A stretch of DNA of 64,000 nt from contig NZ_JAKIKT010000003.1 in assembly GCF_023349125.1 (NCBI RefSeq), positions 62,001-126,000 of the forward strand. Direction: 5' to 3'. The notes below the pieces were generated by a model, which searched no databases, was not told the DNA's origin, and saw only the letters and a list, made by a program, of their open reading frames with translations. The position numbers were made by a program, and so were the translations under genes. Source of the stretch: Shewanella corallii (GTDB taxonomy: Bacteria > Pseudomonadota > Gammaproteobacteria > Enterobacterales > Shewanellaceae). Positions 44,682 through 54,021 of the stretch are shown piece by piece; position 1 is the first letter of the stretch; each line of letters starts with the position of its first letter.

Positions 44682-46190
44682 ATGGAAACCTGTCTAATCA
44701 ACGAACAACGCCCCTGCAACCTTGAAGAGATCAGGGATGTCAGGCTGCTGATGCAAAAAGTGCTTAAGCAGGAGCTCCCGGATCCCACCGAGATCCAGCA
44801 CATGATGTTGTGTTTCTCGGAGCTGGCCACCAATATCGCCCGCCACAGTCAGCCTGCAGCAACAGAACTTGGCATAAAGCTGTCCCGTTCCCGGGAAGGC
44901 TGGAAAATCCTTATCTCAGACAATGGGGGGAGTTGGCATAGTCAGCATGTACCTGATCTGCAACCTGAAGATATGGATGCGACAGGAGGCAGGGGGCTAT
45001 CTCTTATCTCTCATTACGTTGATGATCAAAGTTATCGTCCCGGCAGCCCAAACTATACAGAACTGCTTTGGCGCCACAAACAGAACACTCAACCGGCCAA
45101 ATCAGTATTGTTAGTAGAGGATGATCCCAGCCAGCAACGATTGCTGCAAGCCTACCTTAAAGATGACTATCGGGTGCTGATAGCCAACGATGGTACTCAC
45201 GCTCTACAGCTACTTGAACAACATCATGTTGATTTGATCCTTTCCGATGTCAATATGCCAGGCATGAATGGCCTGACGTTAAGAGACAGGCTGAATAAGC
45301 AAACCAACCATAAGCTGATCCCTTTTATTTTCATCACCCACAGGGATAGATCAGATGATACCTGCAGCCTGGGCATTGACGATCTGCTTCCAAAACCTGT
45401 GACTAAAAAGCAACTGCTTATCACCATACAGCGAGTACTGAATCGTTCTGAGCAAATATGTGCCTGTATGAGTGAACACCTGAACCAAACCATATCTGCG
45501 GCTCTTCAGCCCAGTATGCCTGGTCGAATTTCGGGCTGGCGTATTGCCTATGGTGCTCGCTCGGCAGGCAGCGGTGGTGGTGATTTTGTGCTAACGGAAT
45601 ATCATCCATCCGGCATGGTGTTAATGCTGGTGGACATTCTGGGGCACAGCATTGAATCCAAATTCTTTTCCTATGCCTATGCCGGCTATCTCAGAGGCAT
45701 TTTAAGTCAAAGCCAGTTAGGCAACACCTCATCCGCTAAACTTCAGCATCAGATCTCAGCAGCTGCCGCCCGGGACAAGATTCTGAGCCAAACCCTGATG
45801 ACATGCTGCGTATGTCAACTGACGGACAGAGGCATCACCTTAAGTTGCGCCGGTCACCCTTCTCCCTTGCGAATTACGCCATCGGAGTTAGAACCTCTGG
45901 ACTGTCAGGGTCCCCTTCCAGGCCTACTGCCTGATGCTTGCTTTGAGGAGGCAACGGTGACCCTGTCCAAAGGAGAAAGGTTGGCAATTTACACAGATGG
46001 CATATTTGAATCCGGTGGCACAGCGCAACGCCGAAAGAACCTTGAAACCGTAATGCGAACTGCCCTCTCAGATACTTTGTCGCTGGACATTGAAGACGCC
46101 ATAAACCAGTGCATGAATAGCTTTGACCGCCACGCAGGTTCAAAAGCAGATGATGACGCCACCCTCATACTGATTGAAAAAGCATCCTGA
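44682..46190 (+). CDS. sypE: Kinase-receiver-phosphatase partner-switching regulator, SypE
   Basis: 502 residues in three modules. Residues 1-~132 are an RsbW-like HATPase (N box ELATNIARHS with Asn51; DNGGSW; GGRGLSLI). Residues ~140-255 are a receiver with phosphoacceptor Asp189 (LILSDVNMPG) and Lys238. Residues ~270-500 are a SpoIIE-type PP2C phosphatase (GGGDFVL, VDILGHS, YTDGIFES, DDATL). One protein can thus phosphorylate and dephosphorylate SypA, switched by the receiver. The architecture equals Vibrio fischeri SypE and resembles Shewanella CrsR/Pseudomonas HsbR in part. Confidence 0.92.
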   Translation: METCLINEQRPCNLEEIRDVRLLMQKVLKQELPDPTEIQHMMLCFSELATNIARHSQPAATELGIKLSRSREGWKILISDNGGSWHSQHVPDLQPEDMDATGGRGLSLISHYVDDQSYRPGSPNYTELLWRHKQNTQPAKSVLLVEDDPSQQRLLQAYLKDDYRVLIANDGTHALQLLEQHHVDLILSDVNMPGMNGLTLRDRLNKQTNHKLIPFIFITHRDRSDDTCSLGIDDLLPKPVTKKQLLITIQRVLNRSEQICACMSEHLNQTISAALQPSMPGRISGWRIAYGARSAGSGGGDFVLTEYHPSGMVLMLVDILGHSIESKFFSYAYAGYLRGILSQSQLGNTSSAKLQHQISAAAARDKILSQTLMTCCVCQLTDRGITLSCAGHPSPLRITPSELEPLDCQGPLPGLLPDACFEEATVTLSKGERLAIYTDGIFESGGTAQRRKNLETVMRTALSDTLSLDIEDAINQCMNSFDRHAGSKADDDATLILIEKAS

Positions 46191-46206
46191 CCGCCGGAGG
46201 TTGTCC

Positions 46207-48987
46207 ATGAGTCTCAAGCTTAAAATCATACTCGCCGCCATATTGTTGGAAGTCGCTTTCATTACACTGGCCATTGTGCTCCCCGCCAGTGATGGCCCGC
46301 TTTCCACACTGTTTATCACCGCGCTCGCAGCTGGCCAGTTGGTATTTGTGATATTTGCAGTCACGCTTTACAGCCGCAATGTTCAATTCCGCCTTAAAGA
46401 ACTCAGAGATGGGTTGGAGAAAATCTCCCAGACAGGTCCCGGACAACAGTTAACCATCACCCGACATGATGAGCTCAGCGAAGTGGAACAAGCCCTGAAC
46501 CGTATGTCCAAAACCCTCGAACTGGATCAGGAAAAGCTTCAGGAAAACCTTGTAAAGCAAAAAGATACCAACAACAAATTACAGGAAGAAAGAATTAAGC
46601 AAAAAGCGATATTGGATGCTTCACTGGACGGCATTATCTCCATCAACGAGCAGGAGCACATTGTCGAGTTTAATCAGGTTGCCGAACGAATTTTTGGCTA
46701 CACGAAAGAGGAAGTCCTTAATCGCCCCATGACTGATTTCATTATGCCGGACCAATATAAGGAGCCCCACAAAGCAGGCTTTGCCCGTTTTTTGGAATCC
46801 GGCAAAAGTGTGGTGCTCGACCAACGCCTGACCCTGTCCGCCAAAAGACGAAATGGTGAGACCTTTCCCATGGAGTTTTGTATTTCGGCAGTTCACACCC
46901 ATGAGGGCTACATGTTTATTGCCCATGTCAGAGATGTGAGCGAACAACATAAAGCCGAAACGGAACTCAAGCTCGCTGCCCATGCGTTTTCCAGCAGTGA
47001 TGCCATGTTTATCTCAGATCTGAACTACAAGGTGATTCGTTGCAACCAGGCGTTTTTGGACATGACCCAACTGGAAGAGGGAACCATCCTTGGGCAGCAT
47101 GTCCGCCATGTCGCCTGCCGCAGCAACGACAAAGCGACGTTGCGAAGTATCTGGATAAAGCTCTGGGAAAAAGGACGCTGGAAAGGCGAAGTGCAGATAA
47201 AACGCGGTGATGCCAGCTTTCCGGCACTGGCAACTGTTTCAGCCGTACAGGGCCCTAACTACAAAGCAACTCACTATGTGTTCCACCTGATAGATATCTC
47301 GAAGCAAAAGCAGTATGAGGCCATCCTCGAGCAGGCAAAAATTGATGCCGAGCGTGCCAGTGTCAGCAAGAGCCGCTTCCTGGCATCAATGAGCCACGAG
47401 ATCCGCACCCCCATCAATGGTGTACTGGGTCTGCTGACCATGCTTGAAGATACCGGATTAAGTGACGACCAGAGAGAGGTGGTCAATACCGCCAAGACGT
47501 CAGGTAATATGCTGCTGTCGATCATCAATGACGTACTCGACTTCTCCCGCATGGAGTCTGGTAATCTGCTGCTGGATAATCACGCATTTAACCTGCCACA
47601 AAATCTGCAGCAGACCGCTGAACTTCTAACTCCCTTTGCCAATCGCAAAGACGTCCAACTGGACATCAGACTTGCTGAAGATCTGCCTGAGTGGGTGTCA
47701 GGCGATCCGGACCGACTGGCTCAGATCCTGATGAATATCACTAACAATGCCATTAAATTCACTCAGGAAGGCGCAGTGACTCTCAGTGCCACCAGTCAGC
47801 GTGGAGAAAGTGATCGTCTGATGTTGGTTTGCCGAATTCGTGATACAGGCATTGGCATCGCACCCGAGTTATTACCTCACCTTTTCGATGAGTTCACCAT
47901 GGCAGATCAAAGTTACTCCCGCAGCAAAGAGGGTACCGGCCTGGGCCTTGCCATCAGTGCCAGACTGGTGAAATTGATGGGAGGCGAAATCGAGGTGCAA
48001 AGCGAACAGGGAGTCGGCAGCTGTTTTACTATCATTATCCCGCTGACAGAATGCCAACCTGCAACTGAGCCCGGTTCCTTGATTGAACAACCCAAACCAG
48101 TGGATGCACAAGCCGGTTCAGAGCTAACTGCGCCCAAAAACTCTGATATGTCAGAGCCTGACCAGAAGACCATGGTGATGGTGGTGGAAGATAACCTGGC
48201 AAACTGTATGGTTGTTAAACATCAGCTGCTTAAAGCAGGGTTTGATTTCGTGATCGTTAACGACGGCTTTACCGCACTTGAGCTCCTTCATACCCATAAA
48301 GAGCAAGGAGACAGTGAGCAACTCCCAAGAAGGCCTGATGTGGTGTTAATGGATATCTCTATGCCGGGCATGGATGGCATGACCACGACTCAAAAGTTAA
48401 GAAAAATGCCCTCACCCTATGGAGATCTGCCGGTGATCGCCCTCACCGCCCATGCTCTTGCCGGTGATAAGGAGAAATTCCTGGACGCCGGTATGAACGA
48501 CTACATAGCCAAACCCACCAACAGAGAAACCCTGGCCAAACATATTGAAGCTCTGCTCCAGGGCCAGGACAGTTCAAGCGACTCCGCAGGCATTGGCAAC
48601 ACTGATGACTGGATAGATACAGAAGCACTCAGACAACTTGCAGACGACATTGGTGCAGAAGTCCTGCCCGAACTGCTTACCCTCTATATTCAGGACTCTA
48701 ACCAACGACTGAGAGTATTCGAAACTGCTCTGCTTGAGGGAGACTTCCAAATCCTCGAATTTGAAGGTCACACACTTGGCAGCAGTGCCGCAGCTCATGG
48801 TTGCGCCTCACTGTGCCAGGCCATGCGCAGGGTTGAGCGGGCCTGTCAGGAGAACGACCTTGACCAGGCAAGCGAACTTGCAAGCTCGGCACTTGAGATT
48901 AGCATCCACTCATTCAACGCTCTGGAACAATGGCTGACTCAGTTGCGCATTAAACTCAACGGTCCGTCCGCAGCTTCGGCGGGATGA
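46207..48987 (+). CDS. sypF: Hybrid sensor histidine kinase, SypF
   Basis: 926 residues. Two N-terminal membrane helices with only a short periplasmic loop are followed by a HAMP/coiled-coil linker and two PAS domains (~140-245 and ~255-370). Then come HisKA with His397 (SMSHEIRTP), a HATPase with GTGLGLAIS, a receiver with Asp716 (VVLMDISMPG) and a C-terminal HPt domain with His855 (FEGHTLGSSAA). It can run a full phosphorelay, probably to SypG and SypE. ATG at 46207 follows GGAGG; the TTG at 46174 inside sypE is rejected. Confidence 0.92.
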   Translation: MSLKLKIILAAILLEVAFITLAIVLPASDGPLSTLFITALAAGQLVFVIFAVTLYSRNVQFRLKELRDGLEKISQTGPGQQLTITRHDELSEVEQALNRMSKTLELDQEKLQENLVKQKDTNNKLQEERIKQKAILDASLDGIISINEQEHIVEFNQVAERIFGYTKEEVLNRPMTDFIMPDQYKEPHKAGFARFLESGKSVVLDQRLTLSAKRRNGETFPMEFCISAVHTHEGYMFIAHVRDVSEQHKAETELKLAAHAFSSSDAMFISDLNYKVIRCNQAFLDMTQLEEGTILGQHVRHVACRSNDKATLRSIWIKLWEKGRWKGEVQIKRGDASFPALATVSAVQGPNYKATHYVFHLIDISKQKQYEAILEQAKIDAERASVSKSRFLASMSHEIRTPINGVLGLLTMLEDTGLSDDQREVVNTAKTSGNMLLSIINDVLDFSRMESGNLLLDNHAFNLPQNLQQTAELLTPFANRKDVQLDIRLAEDLPEWVSGDPDRLAQILMNITNNAIKFTQEGAVTLSATSQRGESDRLMLVCRIRDTGIGIAPELLPHLFDEFTMADQSYSRSKEGTGLGLAISARLVKLMGGEIEVQSEQGVGSCFTIIIPLTECQPATEPGSLIEQPKPVDAQAGSELTAPKNSDMSEPDQKTMVMVVEDNLANCMVVKHQLLKAGFDFVIVNDGFTALELLHTHKEQGDSEQLPRRPDVVLMDISMPGMDGMTTTQKLRKMPSPYGDLPVIALTAHALAGDKEKFLDAGMNDYIAKPTNRETLAKHIEALLQGQDSSSDSAGIGNTDDWIDTEALRQLADDIGAEVLPELLTLYIQDSNQRLRVFETALLEGDFQILEFEGHTLGSSAAAHGCASLCQAMRRVERACQENDLDQASELASSALEISIHSFNALEQWLTQLRIKLNGPSAASAG

Positions 48988-49052
48988 TGCGGCAGGTAAA
49001 AGCCTGCTTTACTGTCTAGACTTAACACATACTTGTTTGGTCAGGGAAAACC

Positions 49053-50459
49053 ATGGAACGAGATTTGAATATTTTGGTGGTGGAGGATGCCGCGCCGATA
49101 GCTAATCAGTACAGGTACTTTCTCAAATATCTCAAGGGTAATATCTGTCTGGCAGCGACCGGAGCCGAAGCGGTATCCTGGGTAGAGTCTCACAAACCCG
49201 ATCTGGTATTACTCGACCTGAAACTTCCGGATATCGACGGCCAGGAAGTGCTCGGACAAATCAAACAACACCACGAAGATGCTATTGTCATTATTACCAC
49301 AGGCCATGGTTCCGTCGATGTCGCTGTCGATATGATGCGTATGGGCGCAGACGACTTTCTGGAAAAGCCTGTGTCTGCCGACCGATTACGTACTACGGTC
49401 AACAATCACCTGGACCGGGCCTCGCTGAAAACCCAGCTCAATACCCTGAAAGCGTCGTGCAACAGAGAGCAGTTCCATGGCTTTATTGGTAAAAGCATGG
49501 TGATGCAAACTGTCTATCGCATTATTGACTGTGCCGCAGCCAGCCAGGCCTCCATCTTTATCACAGGTGAAAGCGGTACAGGCAAGGAGGTATGTGCAGA
49601 AGCGATCCATAGTCAAAGCCCAAGGCGTGACAACCCCTTTATCGCTATCAACTGTGCGGCCATCCCTAAAGACTTAATGGAAAGCGAGATCTTTGGCCAT
49701 ATCAAAGGAGCGTTTACCGGAGCCTCGTCCGAGCGCAAAGGTGCCGCTCAACTGGCTGATGGCGGTACTCTGTTTCTGGACGAGGTCTGTGAAATGGACA
49801 CTGAGCTTCAGAAAAAGCTGCTTCGCTTTCTGCAAACAGGCAGATTTCACCGGGTCGGTAGCAGCCAGGAACAGCAGGTTGACGTCCGTATCCTGTGCGC
49901 GACCAACCGGGAGCCACTGACCGAAGTTCAGCAGGGGCGCTTTCGCGAAGATCTCTATTACCGCCTTCATGTTGTCCCTGTGCATCTCCCACCACTGAGA
50001 GAAAGAGGCAGCGACATAGTGGCCATAGCCAGGGAACTTCTGGTCAAATACGCCCACGAAGATGGCAAGACCTTTCAGCAATTTTCAGAGGAAGTCGAAA
50101 GCATTTTACGCCGCTATCCCTGGCCGGGAAATGTAAGGGAACTGCAAAATGTCATCCGCAACATAGTTGTACTTAACAATGGTGACACCGTGTTACCGGA
50201 ACACCTCCCCGCTCCCCTGAATGGCTCTGTTGACCGCCCGGCTCAGCGCTGCGCTGACATCACCCCAATTCAAACCATCAACCCGGGACAAGCTTTGGAA
50301 GAGCCTTTAATCCGTCCATTGGCCGAAGTGGAAAAAAACGTTATCGAGCAGGCAATCGCTCACTGCGAAGGCAATATCCAGAAAGCTGCCAACTTGCTCG
50401 AAGTGAGTCCATCGACCATATACAGAAAGAAGCAAAGTTGGGATGAAGCAGCAGGTTAA
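49053..50459 (+). CDS. sypG: Sigma-54-dependent response regulator, SypG
   Basis: 468 residues, NtrC/LuxO type. Receiver (1-~120) with Asp55 in LLDLKLPD; AAA+ domain with Walker A GESGTGKE and the sigma-54 contact loop GAFTGA; C-terminal Fis-type HTH (GNIQKAANLLEVSPSTIYRK). It is the only sigma-54 activator in the window, and three sigma-54 promoter matches with shared upstream elements lie within the same locus, so it is the prime candidate to drive them. In V. fischeri SypG activates sypA, sypI, sypM and sypP promoters. Confidence 0.92.
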   Translation: MERDLNILVVEDAAPIANQYRYFLKYLKGNICLAATGAEAVSWVESHKPDLVLLDLKLPDIDGQEVLGQIKQHHEDAIVIITTGHGSVDVAVDMMRMGADDFLEKPVSADRLRTTVNNHLDRASLKTQLNTLKASCNREQFHGFIGKSMVMQTVYRIIDCAAASQASIFITGESGTGKEVCAEAIHSQSPRRDNPFIAINCAAIPKDLMESEIFGHIKGAFTGASSERKGAAQLADGGTLFLDEVCEMDTELQKKLLRFLQTGRFHRVGSSQEQQVDVRILCATNREPLTEVQQGRFREDLYYRLHVVPVHLPPLRERGSDIVAIARELLVKYAHEDGKTFQQFSEEVESILRRYPWPGNVRELQNVIRNIVVLNNGDTVLPEHLPAPLNGSVDRPAQRCADITPIQTINPGQALEEPLIRPLAEVEKNVIEQAIAHCEGNIQKAANLLEVSPSTIYRKKQSWDEAAG

Positions 50460-51465
50460 CAACAATCAGGTCATGCTGCTGCTTGATAGTCGCAGTCATG
50501 GCGGTATAGAAACCCATGTTCTGGAGCTGGCAACAGGACTCTCCGCCAGCGGCCAGCGCGTGAGCGTCTGTTTTCTGTGCAGATACGACCAGCCTCACCC
50601 GTTACAAGATCTTCTTGAACGTCAAAAAATACCTGTGAATTATTTTGATGGAACCTTATCATCCACCCTCACCCACATCAAATCCACTAACCCAGAAGTG
50701 CTGCATACTCATGGCTACAAGGCCGGAATAATAGGACGAATCGCTGCTTTACTACTTAAAAAGCGTGTCATCAGCACTTTTCATGCCGGAGAGATTGGCA
50801 GTGGTAAATTAAGGTTCTATGACTGGCTCGACAGGTATACGGCTTTTCTGGCAGATAAGCGTTTGGCAGTCAGCCCGGACATTGCAGCACGGATCCCCTT
50901 TACCAGGGTTGAGTTGGTGCGTAACTTTATCAATACTCGGGCTCTGGTAACTTCGCAAGGTAAGCAAATAGCCTTCGTTGGACGACTGAGTGCCGAGAAA
51001 GGCCCGGACCGCATGCTGGACTACGCCAGAGCCCTTCCTCATTTGAGCTTTCATATTTATGGTGATGGCCCTGAAAGAGCCCGGCTGGAGCAATCTGCTC
51101 CTGGTAATGTGACCTTTTACGGTTTCTGTAATATGGAAGAGCATTGGTGTGATATCGGCCTGTTGGTCATGCCATCCAGATACGAAGGTATGCCTCTTGC
51201 AGCACTTGAGGCCCTTGGACGTGGTATCCCCGTGGCAGCGACCCGGGTTGGTGCCATGGAGCAGCTGATCAATAACGGCTGTAATGGTTACCTGGTTGAA
51301 GAAGCCAACCACAAACTTCTCTCCGCAGCCATCAATACCTGGCACAGTCTCACAGAGGAAAACCGGCACGAGATTTCTCAAGCAGCCATTGAAACCGTTG
51401 AACGAGGCTTCTCTGTTGATGCTGTGCTGCCTTCAATCCTCAAGGACTATCGCAAAACTGCCTGA
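50443..51465 (+). CDS. sypH: Glycosyltransferase family 4-like, SypH position
   Basis: 340 residues with a GT-B fold. The N-domain opens QVMLLLDSRSHGGIETHVLELATGL. The C-domain has FVGRLSAEKGPDRML, IYGDGPERARLE and the donor-site motif PSRYEGMPLAALEALGRGIPVAATRVG (E-x7-E). It adds a sugar from a nucleotide donor on the cytoplasmic face; the sugar is unknown. The start overlaps sypG by 17 nt, so it closes the first transcription unit, before a 145-nt gap with a new sigma-54 promoter. Confidence 0.85.
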   Translation: MKQQVNNNQVMLLLDSRSHGGIETHVLELATGLSASGQRVSVCFLCRYDQPHPLQDLLERQKIPVNYFDGTLSSTLTHIKSTNPEVLHTHGYKAGIIGRIAALLLKKRVISTFHAGEIGSGKLRFYDWLDRYTAFLADKRLAVSPDIAARIPFTRVELVRNFINTRALVTSQGKQIAFVGRLSAEKGPDRMLDYARALPHLSFHIYGDGPERARLEQSAPGNVTFYGFCNMEEHWCDIGLLVMPSRYEGMPLAALEALGRGIPVAATRVGAMEQLINNGCNGYLVEEANHKLLSAAINTWHSLTEENRHEISQAAIETVERGFSVDAVLPSILKDYRKTA

Positions 51466-51474
51466 GTCGAATCA

Positions 51475-51492
51475 ATGTGCATTGCAAACTGC
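51475..51492. promoter_or_regulatory. Candidate activator site upstream of sypI
   Basis: ATGTGCATTGCAAACTGC contains TGCATTGCA, the exact reverse complement of TGCAATGCA in the sypA upstream element. It lies about 70-80 bp before the -24 box. Confidence 0.45.
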
Positions 51493-51558
51493 GGCCAAAC
51501 GTCCGCTACAACTCACAAAATCTTACTTAATCACCAATATATCAATCACTTAAAAAAC

Positions 51559-51574
51559 TGGCCTAAAGTTTGAT
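51559..51574 (+). promoter_or_regulatory. Probable sigma-54 promoter of sypI
   Basis: TGGCCTAAAGTTTGAT: correct GG-to-G spacing of 12 nt and a TTG in the -12 element, but GA replaces GC and CT replaces AC. It lies 36 nt before the sypI start. Weaker than the other two. Confidence 0.5.
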
Positions 51575-51610
51575 CTCTTGACACTAAACAGGATGTCAAG
51601 AGAGGCCAGT

Positions 51611-52867
51611 ATGAAACATTCAGCCAATGAAAAGCTCCCAATCTTATATATCCACTACGGTGACCCATGGTTCAGAGGCAGCGAGAACTGTCTGATAACG
51701 CTGCTGAAACTATTGGATAGGGATATCTACCAGCCCATTCTCTGGACAAACAACCCCGTGCTCGCTTCCCAGGCGCAGGCTATGGGGGTGGATACCCATG
51801 TAGAGGAGTTCTCTCTGCTGCTTGGCTGGAAAGCCCCAAAATGGAGCTTTAGCGGATGGTGGAAGCTGTATCTCAAGTGTCGTGACCTAATCCGTCACTA
51901 TGGCGTTAGTCTGGTACATTGCAACAGCGCAGCACCTATTCAATGGGCATTGATAGCGGCAAAGACCATGGATGTGCCCATGCTCTGTCACCTGCATTCT
52001 CCCTATCCTGTCAGAGACAAGATTTCACTTGGCCTGTACCTGTGTCCCACCATAGTGGGAGTCAGCAAAATGACTACTCACTCGATTGAACGTGATGGCT
52101 ACCCCGCATCCTGCGCCAGAGTCATCTATAACGCCATCGATTACTCAGCAATAAAAAATCAACCGTCAAAACAACTCAGGACTGAGCTGGGATTGAGCAG
52201 CTCAGATATCCTGCTCGCCAGCGTCGGCAGCCTTATTCCCCGTAAGCGCATGGACAAACTCATCAGAGTGACAGCAAATCTCAAGGCCAAAGGACATCCT
52301 GTTCATCTGATGCTCATAGGCTCGGGCCCTGAGCTAATGAAGCTGAAATCCCTGACGGCCGAGCTGAACCTCGAGAAGCAAGTGCACTTTGTTGGCGAAC
52401 AGACTCAAATAGGAAGCTGTCTGAAAGGTGGAGTCGATATCTATGTGACCTGCCCGGAAGAGGAAGCTTTCGGCCTGACGATTCTGGAAGCTCTTTCCCT
52501 AAAGGTTCCTGTGGTTGCAGCGCGTGTTGGCGGCATCCCAGAACTGATTGACGCTGATGAAACTGGCGTGCTGTCCGAAGGCGACATCAACTCTTTCACC
52601 GATGCCGTAGATAAACTGATCCGGGACCCAGCCAAGCGTAAAACCATGGCCCAAACCGGCGCCCTGAGAGCATACAGCCGCTTTGGCACTGAGCATTTTT
52701 ACCATGAATTCCACCGTTTATATCAATCAATGATCTACCAGTCAGGTCATTACCAAAACCCATTTATCCTGGCCAAGCTGGCGGCTATGTGTCAGGCAGC
52801 CTGTCGCAGTGTCCTCAGGGTTTTAGGTAAAAAGCTCAGCCTGACCAACCAGGTAAGAGAGGTATAG
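51611..52867 (+). CDS. sypI: Glycosyltransferase family 4-like, SypI position
   Basis: 418 residues, GT-B fold. N-domain ILYIHYGDPWFRGSENCLITLLKLL; C-domain VGSLIPRKRMDKLI, IGSGPELMKL, and donor motif PEEEAFGLTILEALSLKVPVVAARVGGIPEL. ATG at 51611 follows AGAGGCCAGT and lies downstream of the sigma-54 promoter's expected start site; the longer frame from 51578 would begin upstream of that transcript start. It opens the second transcription unit (sypI-L). Confidence 0.87.
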   Translation: MKHSANEKLPILYIHYGDPWFRGSENCLITLLKLLDRDIYQPILWTNNPVLASQAQAMGVDTHVEEFSLLLGWKAPKWSFSGWWKLYLKCRDLIRHYGVSLVHCNSAAPIQWALIAAKTMDVPMLCHLHSPYPVRDKISLGLYLCPTIVGVSKMTTHSIERDGYPASCARVIYNAIDYSAIKNQPSKQLRTELGLSSSDILLASVGSLIPRKRMDKLIRVTANLKAKGHPVHLMLIGSGPELMKLKSLTAELNLEKQVHFVGEQTQIGSCLKGGVDIYVTCPEEEAFGLTILEALSLKVPVVAARVGGIPELIDADETGVLSEGDINSFTDAVDKLIRDPAKRKTMAQTGALRAYSRFGTEHFYHEFHRLYQSMIYQSGHYQNPFILAKLAAMCQAACRSVLRVLGKKLSLTNQVREV

Positions 52868-52869
52868 TC

Positions 52870-54021
52870 ATGTCTTCATCCAATTCAAGAAACATACTGA
52901 TTATTGATCCCATCCCTTTCAGAGGCGGGTCGAAAACTGCGACAGGAACCATGCTTTCACTGCTTGGAGAGGACTGCAGCTTTACCGTGTTTACCCAGGA
53001 CCCGCAAAGTTGGCAAACGCTGAACCCAGATACTCATCCATTGTGGCTGCCAGCCTGGATAATGAACAAGGATATGGGGCTGCTCTATTTTCTTAAGTTT
53101 CTGCTGATCGCCACTCAGGTGCTGGTGCGTTGGCCCATGCTGAAAAAACCTGGCTTGATGATAGGTGCCTCCGGCCCGGGTATAGATCTGGCCGCCTACC
53201 TGGTTCGCTACATAACTGGAACGCCCATCCTGCAAATGATCCACGGACCTGTCGCAACCTCAAAAACCATAGGCAAGTGCTTGATGCAGGCTGAAGCCGT
53301 TCACTACCTGCCCGGCTGTAAGTCCAGTATCAGACTGGCATTGGACCGGGCGGGAGCACTCCATGAAGCCATGGTTGAGCCCAGATACGTCACCATGCTG
53401 AACGGCCTGGCTATCGACAACTGGCCAACGCAAGCGACTCAGGAAACGGAGTCAACGCCATCAGTATTCTGGGCAGCCTCACTGCTGAAGTGGAAAGGCC
53501 TGGATCTGCTGACCGCAGCCCTGAACAAAGTCCCCGAGATCAAAGCCAATATCTGTTATATACAGCCCAAGAATATCGCACTGGAGCATTCTGAGATTGG
53601 CCAGAGTGACGACAGAATCCACTGGTATAAAGAGCCCAAAAACCTCGATGAAATAAGGGCTGGGAGTCAGATCTTTGTTTCCACCAGCCAACATGAGCCC
53701 TTTGGACTGTCAATTCTCGAAGCGATTGCTGCAGGCCAGTGTATTGTGCTGCCGGCTGATGGCAGTTACTGGGACAAGGTGTTGGTAGATGGTGCCAACT
53801 GTGTCAAATACACGCCTGGCGACAGTCAGGATCTCGCCAATAAACTCAGAATGCTTTGCGACACTCCAGAGTTAGTCATTGAGCTTGGGCATTGCGCCGG
53901 CTTTATCAGCCGCAACTATCATGCAGAAGCCGTCTATCAGCCCCAACTTCAGGCAATCAGCTATATCCTGCTCACCAGCGCTTCCAATGCTTCCACAGCT
54001 ACCCGTGGAGTATGGCAGTAA
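52870..54021 (+). CDS. sypJ: Glycosyltransferase, SypJ position
   Basis: 383 residues. Divergent GT-B transferase: N-terminus ILIIDPIPFRGGSKTATGTML, a hydrophobic stretch LLYFLKFLLIATQVLVRW that may attach it to the membrane, and a C-domain with FWAASLLKWKGLDLL and STSQHEPFGLSILEAIAAGQCIVLPADG (E-x7-E). GAGAGG precedes the ATG, which follows the sypI stop by 2 nt. Its stop overlaps the flippase start (TAATG). Confidence 0.83.
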   Translation: MSSSNSRNILIIDPIPFRGGSKTATGTMLSLLGEDCSFTVFTQDPQSWQTLNPDTHPLWLPAWIMNKDMGLLYFLKFLLIATQVLVRWPMLKKPGLMIGASGPGIDLAAYLVRYITGTPILQMIHGPVATSKTIGKCLMQAEAVHYLPGCKSSIRLALDRAGALHEAMVEPRYVTMLNGLAIDNWPTQATQETESTPSVFWAASLLKWKGLDLLTAALNKVPEIKANICYIQPKNIALEHSEIGQSDDRIHWYKEPKNLDEIRAGSQIFVSTSQHEPFGLSILEAIAAGQCIVLPADGSYWDKVLVDGANCVKYTPGDSQDLANKLRMLCDTPELVIELGHCAGFISRNYHAEAVYQPQLQAISYILLTSASNASTATRGVWQ

